Below the pieces are notes generated by a model. That model ran no database searches. It saw only the letters and a program-made list of their open reading frames with translations, and was not told the DNA's origin. Shown here piece after piece: positions 22,554 through 32,700 of a stretch of DNA of 44,246 nucleotides. The position numbers and the translations under genes are program-made. Source of the DNA: an uncultured Sphingobacteriales bacterium (lineage in GTDB: Bacteria; Bacteroidota; Bacteroidia; Chitinophagales; Chitinophagaceae); NCBI GenBank assembly GCA_937991535.1, contig CALKHN010000033.1, positions 1 through 44,246 of the forward strand, written 5' to 3'. Every line of letters begins with the position of its first letter. Position 1 is the first letter of the stretch.

Positions 22554-24878
22554 CTACGATTTCATTATAGTTTCTTCAAGATTATAAATCGTTGATATAA
22601 CGCGCATCATTGCTGCCAGTGCTTTTTTATCTACATGCCCGTTAACGGGGTGCTCGCCTATAGCCAGCATTTTTTCGGCAGACTGCTCATCTATTGTTTG
22701 TAGCTGTTTATCATAATAACCGGTTAGTACTTGCAATTCCTTTTCATTTGGCTTCCTGCAAACGATAAGGCGAAACGCCGTGTTGATTTTATCTTTTATG
22801 CCTGTTTTTTCCTGTAACAATTTTGCTGCCAGTACCCGTGAAGATTCCAGTACGGTTGGGTCATTCATCATCACCAGGGCCTGCAACGGTGTATTGGTCT
22901 TTAATCTTTTTATCTCGCACATATCTCTGTTGCTGGCATCAAAAATGGCCATTGTAGGTGGCGGAACGGTACGTTTAATTAAAGTGTACATGCCCTTGCG
23001 ATACAATGCTGCTCCATGATCCTGGTTATATACCGACAGAAGTCCGCGGCCGGAAGTAGCGCCTTCCCATAATCCTGCAGGCTGGTACGGTTTTACACTG
23101 GGTCCACCGATTGTTTTATTCAGCAAACCGCTGCTGGCCAATACCAGGTCCCTGATGAATTCTGCAGGTATACGATACCGTGGTCCACGCGCAAGAAATA
23201 TATTTTCGGGATCGGTTGCCAGTTTTTCTTTACTGATTACCGCCGATTGCCGGTAGGTTGCCGACGTAACCATTTGTTTCACCAGCCGTTTAACATCCCA
23301 GTCATGCTCCATAAAATCTACCGCCAGCCAGTCAAGCAAAGCCGGGTGGGATGGCAGTTCTCCCTGCATGCCAAAATCGCCTGATGTTTTAACAATGCCT
23401 CTGCCAAAAAACTCCTGCCATAAAATGTTTACATATACTCTTGCGGTAAGCGGATTTTTTTTATCGAATAACCATTGGGATAACCCCAGCCTGTTCTTTG
23501 GGTATTCCGGGTTAAATGGTAAAATGGCTGCGGGCGTGCCCGGTTCTACGATGTCACCGGGCGCATCGTACACACCGCGTTGCAATATATGTGTAGGTCG
23601 AATGGTATCGAGGTCGCCCATAACCGACACGATCAGCCTGTTGGTATCGGGCTTATTTATAAAATCCAAAACTGTTTTTGCATCTTCATTGCTGATTTCC
23701 ATCAAAGGCTTCTTTGCGTAAGTTTCAGGACCCCCGATCACCGATTCAATGCCCACTTCTTTTACATTATTGAAAAAAGCGAACATCTGGTAATATTCCT
23801 TTTGCGAAAAAGGATCGTATTTATGATCGTGGCAGTGCGCACATTCCAGTGTAACGCCCAGTAACCCTTTCCCGAAAAGATCATTTCGGTCGGTTACATA
23901 CATGATCCTGTATTCTTCAGGAATAACACCGCCTTCTTCTGTGATTTTATGATTGCGGTTAAAACCGGTTGCCAGCAATTGTTCCTTGGTTGAATTGGGC
24001 AGCAGGTCGCCGGCCAACTGCCAGGTTACAAAATCATCGTAATGCATGTTCTCATTAAAAGCATGGATCACCCAATCGCGCCAGGGCCATTGTGTGCGGT
24101 ACCCGTCATCCTGGTAGCCATGCGAATCGGCATACCGTGCAAGGTCGAGCCAGTGCAGCGACATCTTTTCGCCATAAGCCGGATCCATCAATAAACGATC
24201 TACCATTTTTTCATAGGCATCCACACTTTTGTCGGCGGCAAATGAATCCATCATTTCCATTGTGGGAGGTAAACCGGTAATGTCGAGACTAATTCTTTTT
24301 AATAATCTTTCCTTACCGGCTTCTTCATTGGGAGTCATTCCTTTTTGCTCTATCTTCTGTAAAATGAAATGATCTATTTCGTTCCTTGGCCATTCTTTCA
24401 GTTCTACTTTTGGAAGTGCCGGCTTCACAGGCGCTACAAAGGCCCAGTGCTTTTCATATTTCGCACCCTGTTTGATCCATTTTTCAATCAGGTCAATTTC
24501 GTACTGCGATAATTTTAAATTGGAAGAAGGCGGAGGCATCATCAGCGCCGTATCATTGGTACTGATGCGAAGAAAAGCCTGCGATAATCCGGGATTCCCT
24601 GCAACCAAAGCATGCGCCTTCGGATTTTCTTTTAAGGCCTTAAAAGCACTTTCGGGATCATCCATTCGCAAACCCGCTTCACGCTTGTTTGCATCCGGCC
24701 CATGACATGCAGAACATTTATCGGAAAGAATAGGACGGATATCAAAATTGTAGCTCACTACATCGGGGAGTTCTTCAACTGCACCTGCACCGGTTGTATC
24801 ACCATCACAGGACTGAAACGAGCTTGCAACTCCCCCTATAATACATACGAGGAAAAATATATTTTTGTAGATCTTCAT
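22554..24878 (-). CDS. Planctomycete-type cytochrome C / DUF1549-DUF1553 lipoprotein
   Basis: 774 residues. Lipobox SFQSC (Cys24). PSC1 cytochrome domain with CSACHGPD (55-62) and Met ligand region ALMMPPPSS. Then DUF1549 (NEIDHFILQKIEQKGMTP, LKRISLDITGLPPTMEMMDS, LHWLDLARYADSHGYQDDGY) including a second haem-binding-like motif CAHCHDHKYDP (346-356), and C-terminal DUF1553 (NPLTARVYVNILWQEFFGRG, KTSGDFGMQGELPSHPALLD, LKTNTPLQALVMMNDP). Lipid-anchored c-type cytochrome in the periplasm or outer membrane; first gene of the trio. Function in family members is unproven; association with carbohydrate oxidation or sulfated glycan use is known mainly from Planctomycetes and Verrucomicrobia. Confidence 0.92.
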   Translation of the reverse strand: MKIYKNIFFLVCIIGGVASSFQSCDGDTTGAGAVEELPDVVSYNFDIRPILSDKCSACHGPDANKREAGLRMDDPESAFKALKENPKAHALVAGNPGLSQAFLRISTNDTALMMPPPSSNLKLSQYEIDLIEKWIKQGAKYEKHWAFVAPVKPALPKVELKEWPRNEIDHFILQKIEQKGMTPNEEAGKERLLKRISLDITGLPPTMEMMDSFAADKSVDAYEKMVDRLLMDPAYGEKMSLHWLDLARYADSHGYQDDGYRTQWPWRDWVIHAFNENMHYDDFVTWQLAGDLLPNSTKEQLLATGFNRNHKITEEGGVIPEEYRIMYVTDRNDLFGKGLLGVTLECAHCHDHKYDPFSQKEYYQMFAFFNNVKEVGIESVIGGPETYAKKPLMEISNEDAKTVLDFINKPDTNRLIVSVMGDLDTIRPTHILQRGVYDAPGDIVEPGTPAAILPFNPEYPKNRLGLSQWLFDKKNPLTARVYVNILWQEFFGRGIVKTSGDFGMQGELPSHPALLDWLAVDFMEHDWDVKRLVKQMVTSATYRQSAVISKEKLATDPENIFLARGPRYRIPAEFIRDLVLASSGLLNKTIGGPSVKPYQPAGLWEGATSGRGLLSVYNQDHGAALYRKGMYTLIKRTVPPPTMAIFDASNRDMCEIKRLKTNTPLQALVMMNDPTVLESSRVLAAKLLQEKTGIKDKINTAFRLIVCRKPNEKELQVLTGYYDKQLQTIDEQSAEKMLAIGEHPVNGHVDKKALAAMMRVISTIYNLEETIMKS

Positions 24879-25189
24879 ATGGCAAAGTCAAATACGCTTT
24901 ACGTTTTTTATTAAGGAACTGGAACGATAAAGCTATTATTTATTTAATCGAATTTATCCCTAATCCTGATTTTTCTATCCTGCTCCATGCTGTTCATGGC
25001 CAACAAAATATAAACTTTCCGGCACAATAAAAACCCAAATCGCCTGCTGCAACTGATTCCCGCTTGTTTAAATGTACAAACAAATATACAAAAGATCACT
25101 AGGCAATGCAGCCTTTAACAAATGAAAAATAATATGCTGGCTGGTTTAATCTGTTCATCAAACAATAAGTTTAACAGGCACCAGAATAA
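24879..25189. other. Intergenic region between rhamnosidase and cytochrome trio
   Basis: About 310 AT-rich bases without a gene. On the minus strand it holds a perfect TAnnTTTG element (25081-25088), so the trio may have its own promoter. I see no hairpin terminator after the rhamnosidase gene. Confidence 0.45.
25081..25088 (-). promoter_or_regulatory. Candidate promoter -7 element for the cytochrome trio
   Basis: On the minus strand this reads TATATTTG, an exact match to the Bacteroidota TAnnTTTG -7 consensus, about 200 bases before the DUF1553 start. A TTG lies upstream, but its spacing (about 15 bases) is shorter than usual, so the assignment is tentative. Confidence 0.3.
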
Positions 25190-27991
25190 TTATTGCTTAT
25201 TACAAACAAAATTATAGCTGCCAGACCCTAACGTTATCATTATTCTTCCCGTTTTTTGATCTACGTTATATTTAAAATTTCCATTATCCAAAAGCATTTT
25301 ATTAAGTGTAATATTTTCTTTATCACCCGAAGGAACATACACGCTGGCTGTAGTATTGGGTGGAATGATAATATTCCAGTTAAAAGTATTTTCATCCTTT
25401 TCCCATTCGCTGGATATTAAACCGTACAATGATTTAAATGTGGCCTTAATAAACCTAAGGTCTCCAACCGGTTCTGGTTTTAAAATGATATGTTTAAATC
25501 CAGGCTGTTCCGTATCATAATTAATGCCTCCTAACGTTTGATAACACCATGCTTCAAAATTACCGGAAAGGATTTTCTGACTTTCTCCATTCATGCCGGG
25601 TCCGGTGGTATCGGAGTTCCACAATTCCCAACTGGTAGTAGCTCCTTTGGAAATCATGTAACCCCAACTGGGCAAATCTGTCCGGGTAGCAATGGTATAT
25701 GCAACTTCGGGATGTCCGATATTGGTTAAAACCTGCATTTGCCATTGCATCCCTATCAATCCAACCGAAGTATGTCCCTTTCTCGTTACCATAATATCGT
25801 TAACGAGGTTATTTACTACTTTTTCTTTACAGGTTTCAGGAACCATTCCAAATGCAAGCGGTAATACATACGCACACTGAGACCCGCTCTGGTAAACCCC
25901 TGTTTCTTTGTCTAAAAAACGATCATTGAATCCAATATATATATTATCTGCCAGTGTTTTAAAATATTGTTCATCTTCTGTGTTTCCTACTATTCTCGCT
26001 GCTCTTTCCAGAATTTTTGCATTATTATAAATATAGGCCGTACCCATTAGCCCCTTCGGTGTTTGCTCACCGCTACCTCCCATATTAATAGCATTTACCC
26101 AATCTCCGTAATCACAAAAATCTGTAGTGTAATCCGCCTTTAGATATGTTTTTTGTGTAAACAATACAAAACGCTTCATCATCTGGTAATTGTCTTTTAG
26201 TATGCGGGGATCACCATAAAAGCTGTAAAGCCAATCAGGGATAATTGTTGCTACACTGGGCCATACTATTCCTTTGCTGTTAAATGTCCAGTAAGGAGGA
26301 AGTATTTCCTGAAGGCTTCCGTCTGCTTCCTGGTGAACTCTGTAATTGTGTAAAAAGTGATCATAGAATTTTGCCACATTAAAAACCCAGCCTTCACTTT
26401 CAGAAGTCTTGGAAGGATGTCCGCTCCACGGCATACGCTCATCCCTGTCGGGTTCCATCGGTAAACTCCTGTTTTGCATACGGGTACCCCATCTTGCATT
26501 TAAATAAACGCGGTTGAGCAATTCATCAGACGATGTGAACTGCCCCGTTTGCTCAAAATCGGTATGCGTTACAAGTCCTTCAAAGTTAGAACTGTCGGGT
26601 GTACCGGGAAATCCCGACACCTGTATCCATCTTGTAGCATTTCCTTTAAACCTGGAATGCCATATTTCTAAACCATTGCCACTAAGCGTATATTTATCTG
26701 TATTCAGCGCACTGCGGTCATTTTGATATTTTAATGTACTGTCGGGTAAAACATTAAAGCTGGTATGCAAACTAACAGTAGTACCGCGGGGCCCTTTTAC
26801 TTTCAAACGCACAACTCCGTAAAATGACTGACCAAAATCTACCATCCAGATACCAGGTTTGGGCTGTATAATTTTTTTAGGATGAAGTACTTCGGTTACT
26901 CTTATAGGTTCCATTACCTGCGCTTCCATATTACCTCCGGGACTCCCCAGTATTTCTGCTGTTTTCCATTTTTTATCATCAAAGCCGGCTTCAGCCCATC
27001 CGGGCATTTCCAGCCGGGCGTCATATTCTTCGCCATCATACTCATTGCTTGCACGTACAGGACCGTCTGCCGTAACTTTCCATTTATCATCAGACACAAT
27101 CATTTCCTTACTGCTGTCTTCATATTCAATATGAAGCTGCATCAGCAACCTGGGATAACCATAATTGTGCATGGGAACCGGAACCTTTTTCCGGGGAGCA
27201 AAAAACCGGCCATTACTCAGCACTGCTCCCATGGCATTATCGCCTTTTTTTAATTCCTTTGTTACATCGAATGTAACATACAGGATTCTTTTGTTATACC
27301 CCGATAAAGCCGGATTCATAAGCTGGTCGCTGATAAGTTTTCCGTTAACGTAATAATCAAAGAAGCCCAAACCACTTACGTAAGCAGTAGCCCGTGAAAC
27401 TTTTTTAGTAACGGGAAATGCTCTGCGCAGCATCCGTAAAGCCAGTCGCCGGTGTTCTGTTGCTGTATCCTTTATTTCGGCATCTCCGTTCAAACCAATC
27501 CATTTACCCGACCAATCGGATTTGCTTAGCAAGCCCATTGTCCACATTGCAGGCGAGCTCCATTCGGAAGCTATTTCATTGTTATTATCTGCCTTAATCC
27601 AAACTTTTACTTTCCAGTAGCATTGGGTTTCAGAAGCAAGCTGTTTTCCGGCGGGCATGTTATTTATGGATTCTCCATAGGTAATGTGTGCTGAATTTTC
27701 TGATAATACTTTTTGACTGTCCCATATATCTCCGGTATTTTCTTCGAGCAATTCAGGAGTTGATGCTACTAATATGCGATAAGCAACCTGTATTACACTT
27801 TTCAGATCACCGGTATTGGCTGTCTCAATTATCCATCCAAGATTTGGTTTTACAATATCAATACCAAGGGGATTATTAAGGTATTCACAGCGCAGATCTT
27901 TTACAACGAATCCCTTTTTTTCAGACACACATTGCTGTGATGTGAAGCTGATTACACTCAACAGTACCAGGTATATAATATTTTTTTGCAT
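25190..27991 (-). CDS. GH78 alpha-L-rhamnosidase, lipoprotein
   Basis: 933 residues from the ATG at 27991 (the open frame extends to 28015). Signal peptide ending SQQC gives a lipid anchor. GH78 architecture: N-terminal Ig-like domain (VKDLRCEYLNNPLGIDIVKP, then NLGW), rhamnosidase N domain (SGLGFFDYYVNGKLISDQLM, PALSGYNKRILYVTFDVT), concanavalin-like domain, then the (alpha/alpha)6 barrel with PDRDERMPWSG near residue 517 (the catalytic RDER block) and WELWNSD near residue 790, and a C-terminal beta domain. The usual SxNHxxxG motif after WE is replaced by ESQKILSGNFEAW, a visible deviation. It releases terminal L-rhamnose outside the cytoplasm. Lies downstream of susCD. Confidence 0.9.
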   Translation of the reverse strand: MQKNIIYLVLLSVISFTSQQCVSEKKGFVVKDLRCEYLNNPLGIDIVKPNLGWIIETANTGDLKSVIQVAYRILVASTPELLEENTGDIWDSQKVLSENSAHITYGESINNMPAGKQLASETQCYWKVKVWIKADNNNEIASEWSSPAMWTMGLLSKSDWSGKWIGLNGDAEIKDTATEHRRLALRMLRRAFPVTKKVSRATAYVSGLGFFDYYVNGKLISDQLMNPALSGYNKRILYVTFDVTKELKKGDNAMGAVLSNGRFFAPRKKVPVPMHNYGYPRLLMQLHIEYEDSSKEMIVSDDKWKVTADGPVRASNEYDGEEYDARLEMPGWAEAGFDDKKWKTAEILGSPGGNMEAQVMEPIRVTEVLHPKKIIQPKPGIWMVDFGQSFYGVVRLKVKGPRGTTVSLHTSFNVLPDSTLKYQNDRSALNTDKYTLSGNGLEIWHSRFKGNATRWIQVSGFPGTPDSSNFEGLVTHTDFEQTGQFTSSDELLNRVYLNARWGTRMQNRSLPMEPDRDERMPWSGHPSKTSESEGWVFNVAKFYDHFLHNYRVHQEADGSLQEILPPYWTFNSKGIVWPSVATIIPDWLYSFYGDPRILKDNYQMMKRFVLFTQKTYLKADYTTDFCDYGDWVNAINMGGSGEQTPKGLMGTAYIYNNAKILERAARIVGNTEDEQYFKTLADNIYIGFNDRFLDKETGVYQSGSQCAYVLPLAFGMVPETCKEKVVNNLVNDIMVTRKGHTSVGLIGMQWQMQVLTNIGHPEVAYTIATRTDLPSWGYMISKGATTSWELWNSDTTGPGMNGESQKILSGNFEAWCYQTLGGINYDTEQPGFKHIILKPEPVGDLRFIKATFKSLYGLISSEWEKDENTFNWNIIIPPNTTASVYVPSGDKENITLNKMLLDNGNFKYNVDQKTGRIMITLGSGSYNFVCNKQ

Positions 27992-28120
27992 CATCAAACA
28001 CAACAGGTTGTGCACTGCAACTCATCATTAAGTGAGGAGCAGCACCGGTAAAATGCATGTTTACAGTATGGTGCGTTTCAAATTGTTGCATTGCCAGTGA
28101 AAATGGCTTGTAAAAACATA

Positions 28121-28144
28121 CAGGAGACACAATTGTATCTCCTG
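28121..28144 (-). terminator. Near-perfect palindrome between susD and rhamnosidase
   Basis: CAGGAGA (28121-28127) pairs with TCTCCTG (28138-28144), and the interior contains the palindrome ACAATTGT, leaving only one mismatched pair. On the minus strand the stem is followed by TATGTTTTT, so it can act as an intrinsic terminator or attenuator 20 bases after the susD stop, reducing rhamnosidase expression relative to susCD. An operator is the alternative. Confidence 0.5.
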
Positions 28145-28163
28145 CGTGCATGTTAAACTTATA

Positions 28164-29711
28164 TTAGTACCCTGGGTTTTGTTCGAGGTTGGCATTGATC
28201 TGGAGCTCCCTTGCGGGGATAGGATAGATCAGCCTTTCCTGGGTAACATTAAAGGCTGCGGGCAATATCCAACCGTAGATGGATTTTAGCCGTGTTCCTT
28301 TGGCGGTTGTAGCTTCGATTGCTTTTCCGGTTCGGATAAGATCAAGCCAGCGATGATTTTCGAATGCCAGTTCATGACGCATTTCGCCGGCAATATTTTC
28401 TTTGGTGGCTACGCCGAGGTCACCCAACCCTGCCCTGTCACGCACCTGGTTCAGATAAGGCAGCGCTTCGGTTTCCCTGCCCTGCTCTGCCAAACACTCC
28501 GCCAGTAATAATAACGTTCCCGAATACCTGAAGATGGGAAAATTGTCGGGCGTATTAAAAGACACTGAATAAGGCGGATGAAAATATTTTTTTACCATGT
28601 ACCGGAAGCTGGTTCCCGGCGCCGGTGTATAACCTACCGGGCTCTTCATTCCTGTAATCGTAAAATCTTCTACGCCACTAACGGTGCCTTCCACCACTGA
28701 AACAGATGCAGGCAGCCTTTTATCTCCGGCTTCGTAAGATTCAACCATTTCATCGGTTGGCACGTTCCATCCGCTGAAGATGTTCATGCGACCTCCGTCG
28801 AAGCCCGCGATCAACTGGGTATTGGTTGCCTTTGGCATAAATTGCCAGGCAAACTGGCTTTGCTGCCCGCTCACTAAATCCGACATATACTGAACATCGA
28901 ATATGGATTCGCTGTGATTTTTATTCGCAGGATCAAATATGTCTTCATAGTTATCAAGCAAAGAATAATTCATATGGGTGATATCCTTTAACTCCTGCTC
29001 AGCTTTAGGGTAATCACGCGCAGGTTGTGTCATATATACATAGGCCAGCAACATTTTTGCAGCGCCTTTGTTTGCACGGCCCGATTGTGGAAAGCTGGCA
29101 ACGGTTGGCAGTAAAGGAATGGCTGTTGCAAGGTCTGCCTTTATTTGCGTATATATCTCATCAACCGTATTGCGGGGCTTAAAGGATTCTTCAGCGTTCT
29201 GGATTTGTTCCAGGTGTAAAGGCACACCGCCGTAGTGCGTAACCAGGTCAAAATAATAGAAAGCTCTCAGAAACATAGCTTCACCCGTGAGGGTATCTTT
29301 TGCACCCTGGGACAGGAAGCTATTGCCGGTAAGCTGGCTGAGTATCGTATTTACTCTTGAAATACCGGAATAATCGCTGGTCCATCTGCTGCCGGGAGAA
29401 TTGGGTGTAGCACTGGATTGTGCATTGTCAACAAACTGCGCATAAGCTTCCCTGTGAGGTTCAAAGCCGCGGTTGGCCTGGTAAATGGTAAAGAAGGTGT
29501 TGTCCGACCTCATTTCATCCTCGTAAACACCTACAATAGCTACATCGCGTAATGGAACATACGCTGCGTTCATTGCCTGCATGAACTGAGTATAATCTTT
29601 AAAAAAGGAGGCGGAGCTCAATGATGTCGGCGGGGTAAGGTCTAAGAAATCTTTGCTGCAGGAAAAAAGAAAAACCGCCGGTATGACTGCTAATAATATT
29701 TTATTCTTCAT
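28164..29711 (-). CDS. susD: SusD/RagB family glycan-binding lipoprotein
   Basis: 515 residues. Lipobox LFSC (Cys18) followed by SKDFLDLTPPTSLSSASFFK, the standard SusD N-terminus. The helical TPR-like scaffold is seen in TGEAMFLRAFYYFDLVTHYG then GVPL, KGAAKMLLAYVYMTQ, and the C-terminal block EMRHELAFENHRWLDLIRTG with LIYPIPARELQINANLEQNP. It caps the SusC channel at the cell surface and binds the oligosaccharide; specificity cannot be deduced. It begins 24 bases after susC ends, in the same transcript, and is followed by the GH78 gene after a palindrome. Confidence 0.96.
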   Translation of the reverse strand: MKNKILLAVIPAVFLFSCSKDFLDLTPPTSLSSASFFKDYTQFMQAMNAAYVPLRDVAIVGVYEDEMRSDNTFFTIYQANRGFEPHREAYAQFVDNAQSSATPNSPGSRWTSDYSGISRVNTILSQLTGNSFLSQGAKDTLTGEAMFLRAFYYFDLVTHYGGVPLHLEQIQNAEESFKPRNTVDEIYTQIKADLATAIPLLPTVASFPQSGRANKGAAKMLLAYVYMTQPARDYPKAEQELKDITHMNYSLLDNYEDIFDPANKNHSESIFDVQYMSDLVSGQQSQFAWQFMPKATNTQLIAGFDGGRMNIFSGWNVPTDEMVESYEAGDKRLPASVSVVEGTVSGVEDFTITGMKSPVGYTPAPGTSFRYMVKKYFHPPYSVSFNTPDNFPIFRYSGTLLLLAECLAEQGRETEALPYLNQVRDRAGLGDLGVATKENIAGEMRHELAFENHRWLDLIRTGKAIEATTAKGTRLKSIYGWILPAAFNVTQERLIYPIPARELQINANLEQNPGY

Positions 29712-29734
29712 ATAATGAAATTTAAGTGCAGGGT

Positions 29735-32700
29735 TTAAAATTGAACGTTTACACCTAATGTATATACTTTGGCTATGGGGAATGCTGTAAAGTCGCGACC
29801 TAACCGCAAGCCATCTAAACCCCTTAAACTAATTTCAGGGTTCATTCCCGGATATTGGGTAAACATAAATGGATTTTGTGTGGTAAAATAAACGCGAACA
29901 CTTTTTATAGTTGCAGTAGTGTTGAGCGGTATGCGGTAGCCTAATGTGATGTTTTTAACAGCAAGATAAGTACCGCTGAACACCTGCCTTGTAGTAAAGT
30001 TCCTGAAATCGGCAGTAGTGCCCGCCCTGGTTCTGGGATAAATACCATCTCCGGGATTTTCTTCTGACCGCCACCTGTTCACTACGCCTTTTCTAACATT
30101 GAATACACCATCCAGGTTTTCTGTTGATTGAAACGCATCATCTGCAATATCGTTTCCTACGGAACCCGAAACCATCACGCCAAAGTCAAAATTTTTGTAC
30201 TCCAGGTTATTGGTCATACCAAACAACAGGTCGGGATTTGGATTGCCGATCCAGGTTCTGTCGTTGGCATCAATTTTTCCGTCTGGTTTTCCATCAGGAC
30301 CGCTCAAATCTGCAAAGCGGGCAGTGCCCACCATTGATGTTGCATTGTGTGGTTGCGTTTCCCATTCCTGCTGCGTCATGTACACACCCGTGTTGATATA
30401 GCCATAAAACATACCAATGGGCATACCAACGGCAGTTCTGTTGTCATCCCAATATTCCTGGTAACCACCGATAGGCGCATCATTAGTACCCAGTTTTTTA
30501 ACAACATTCCGTGGTATGGAAACATTGAAGCTGGTATTCCAGGTGAGCTTCCCGGTCAGGTTCCTGGTATCAATGGTAAACTCATGACCCCAGAAATCAA
30601 AACGGCCGATATTAGAAGTAATCGTAGAAAAACCGGATTGTACAGGGATGTCAATACCATATAATAAACCATCGGTTTTTTTGCGATAATAGTCGTATGC
30701 AAATGAAATACGGTTATTCAATAACGACACATCCACACCAATATCATATCCTTCTGTAGTTTCCCAGGTTAAGTTCGCATTGCCAATACCATTTAAAGCA
30801 CTGCCCGACGCCAGTTGATTATTGAATACATAATTGGATTGGGCTACGCCTGCCAGGTAAGTATAATATCCGATATTATTGTTACCTACCTTACCCCAGC
30901 TACCTCTGAGCTTTAGGAAGTTGATGGCGCTGATGCCGCTCATGAATTTTTCATCCGACACTACCCAACCGGCCGAAACAGACGGGAAGGTTCCGTACCT
31001 GTTATTGGTTCCGAACTTTGAAGAACCGTCACTTCTAAGCGCAACCGATAATATGTATTTACCATCATAATTATAATTTACCCTGCCTATATACGATAAT
31101 ACAGAATAGTCGTTGGCGCCTACGTTACCAATCCTGGTAGCCGCCACGTTCAGCCATTCAATGTTATCGTCGGGAAATTGTGAACCATTGATGCCGCTGC
31201 TTTCAAATGTAACTTTCTGGGCGGTATAGCCTGCAAAAGCTTCGATATTGTGTTTTTGAAACAACTGCCTGCTATAGGTGAGCGTATTTTCAGTCATCCA
31301 TGACGTAAAGCTGCTGGTGTTGTAACTGGCCGATGCAGAGGCTGCCGGCTGGGGACCACCCCGGATCGTTGAAGGTCTGAACGTTCTGTTAATGGTATTA
31401 TTGATATTAACATTGATGCTGCTTTTGAACTCAAGACCGTCAATTATTTCATAAGTTCCATAAGCATTGCCTATCAGCGTTAATGATTTATTGGGATTAA
31501 CGGTTTCCATTAGCACGTTGTAATAGTTTGGAGTGGAGAACATGCCCGGGGGAGCAAACCCGATCGGGTAGGTTCCATCGTCATTTCTGTATTTCAGCGC
31601 CGGATCACTCAGGTACGCTACCTGTATGATATTACGGCCGTTGCCAAGATTGGGTGTAATATTATCCGTTTGATGGGTAATCCCCGCGTTCAGGCCAAAT
31701 GTAAGTTTGTCGGAAGCATAAAAAGTGTTGTTGCTTGATGCTGTAAATCTTTTTGAATTTTGATTGATCATTACCCCATCCTGGTTATTGTAGCTCACGC
31801 CTACCACTGATCTTACAAACCTGCTACCTGAAGAAAGCGATAAACTGTAATTCTGGATGAGCGCGTCTCTCAATAATACATCAAACCAGTTGGTTCCTTT
31901 AGACGGATCAATCTGTTCAGGATTCTGGTATTGTGCCGGCACACCACCAGTATAGCCTTCATATCTCGCAGCGTCTTCATAATATTCTTTTTTGAACTGT
32001 GCAAATTCACGTGCATCCATTAAATCGGGCTTGCCACGGTCTGAAACTGTTTGCAAACCAAGATAGCTCGTGAACTGTATGTTGCGCTGACCTGCATTGG
32101 CCTGCCGGGTGGTGATCAATAATACGCCGTTTGCGGCTCTTGAACCATAGAGGGATGATGCTGCAGCGTCTTTAAGTACGCTCACCGACTCTATCATATC
32201 CGGATCAATGGTATTCAACCCGCTTTCAATAGGGAAACCGTCTACCACGATCAATGGATTATTACCTGCATTAATGGATGCCGCACCACGTATGCGGATG
32301 GCCATGTTAGCACCCGGCTGCCCGGTGTTCTGATTAATTTGAACCCCGGCTAACCGGCCTTGTAATTTTTGTCCTATGTTGGTAACCGGAAGGTCTTTCA
32401 ATTCGCTGGCATTGATATTGCTGATGGCGCCAGTTATTTCTCTTTTTCTCTGTGTACCATAACTCACCACTACTACTTCGCTGAGACTTTGCGATACGGC
32501 GCCGAGGGTAATATTGATATTGTTGTCGTCATTGATCGTCACGGTTTGCGAATTGTAGCCTGTAAAGCTGAATACCAACGCAGCATTCTTTGCGACGTCA
32601 ATAGTAAAAGCACCGGCATTGTTGGTTTTGGTAGCCTTGCTGGTACCCTGAACCGTTACGGTTACCCCGGCTAAAGGTTTTCCATCGGCCGAATCGGCAA

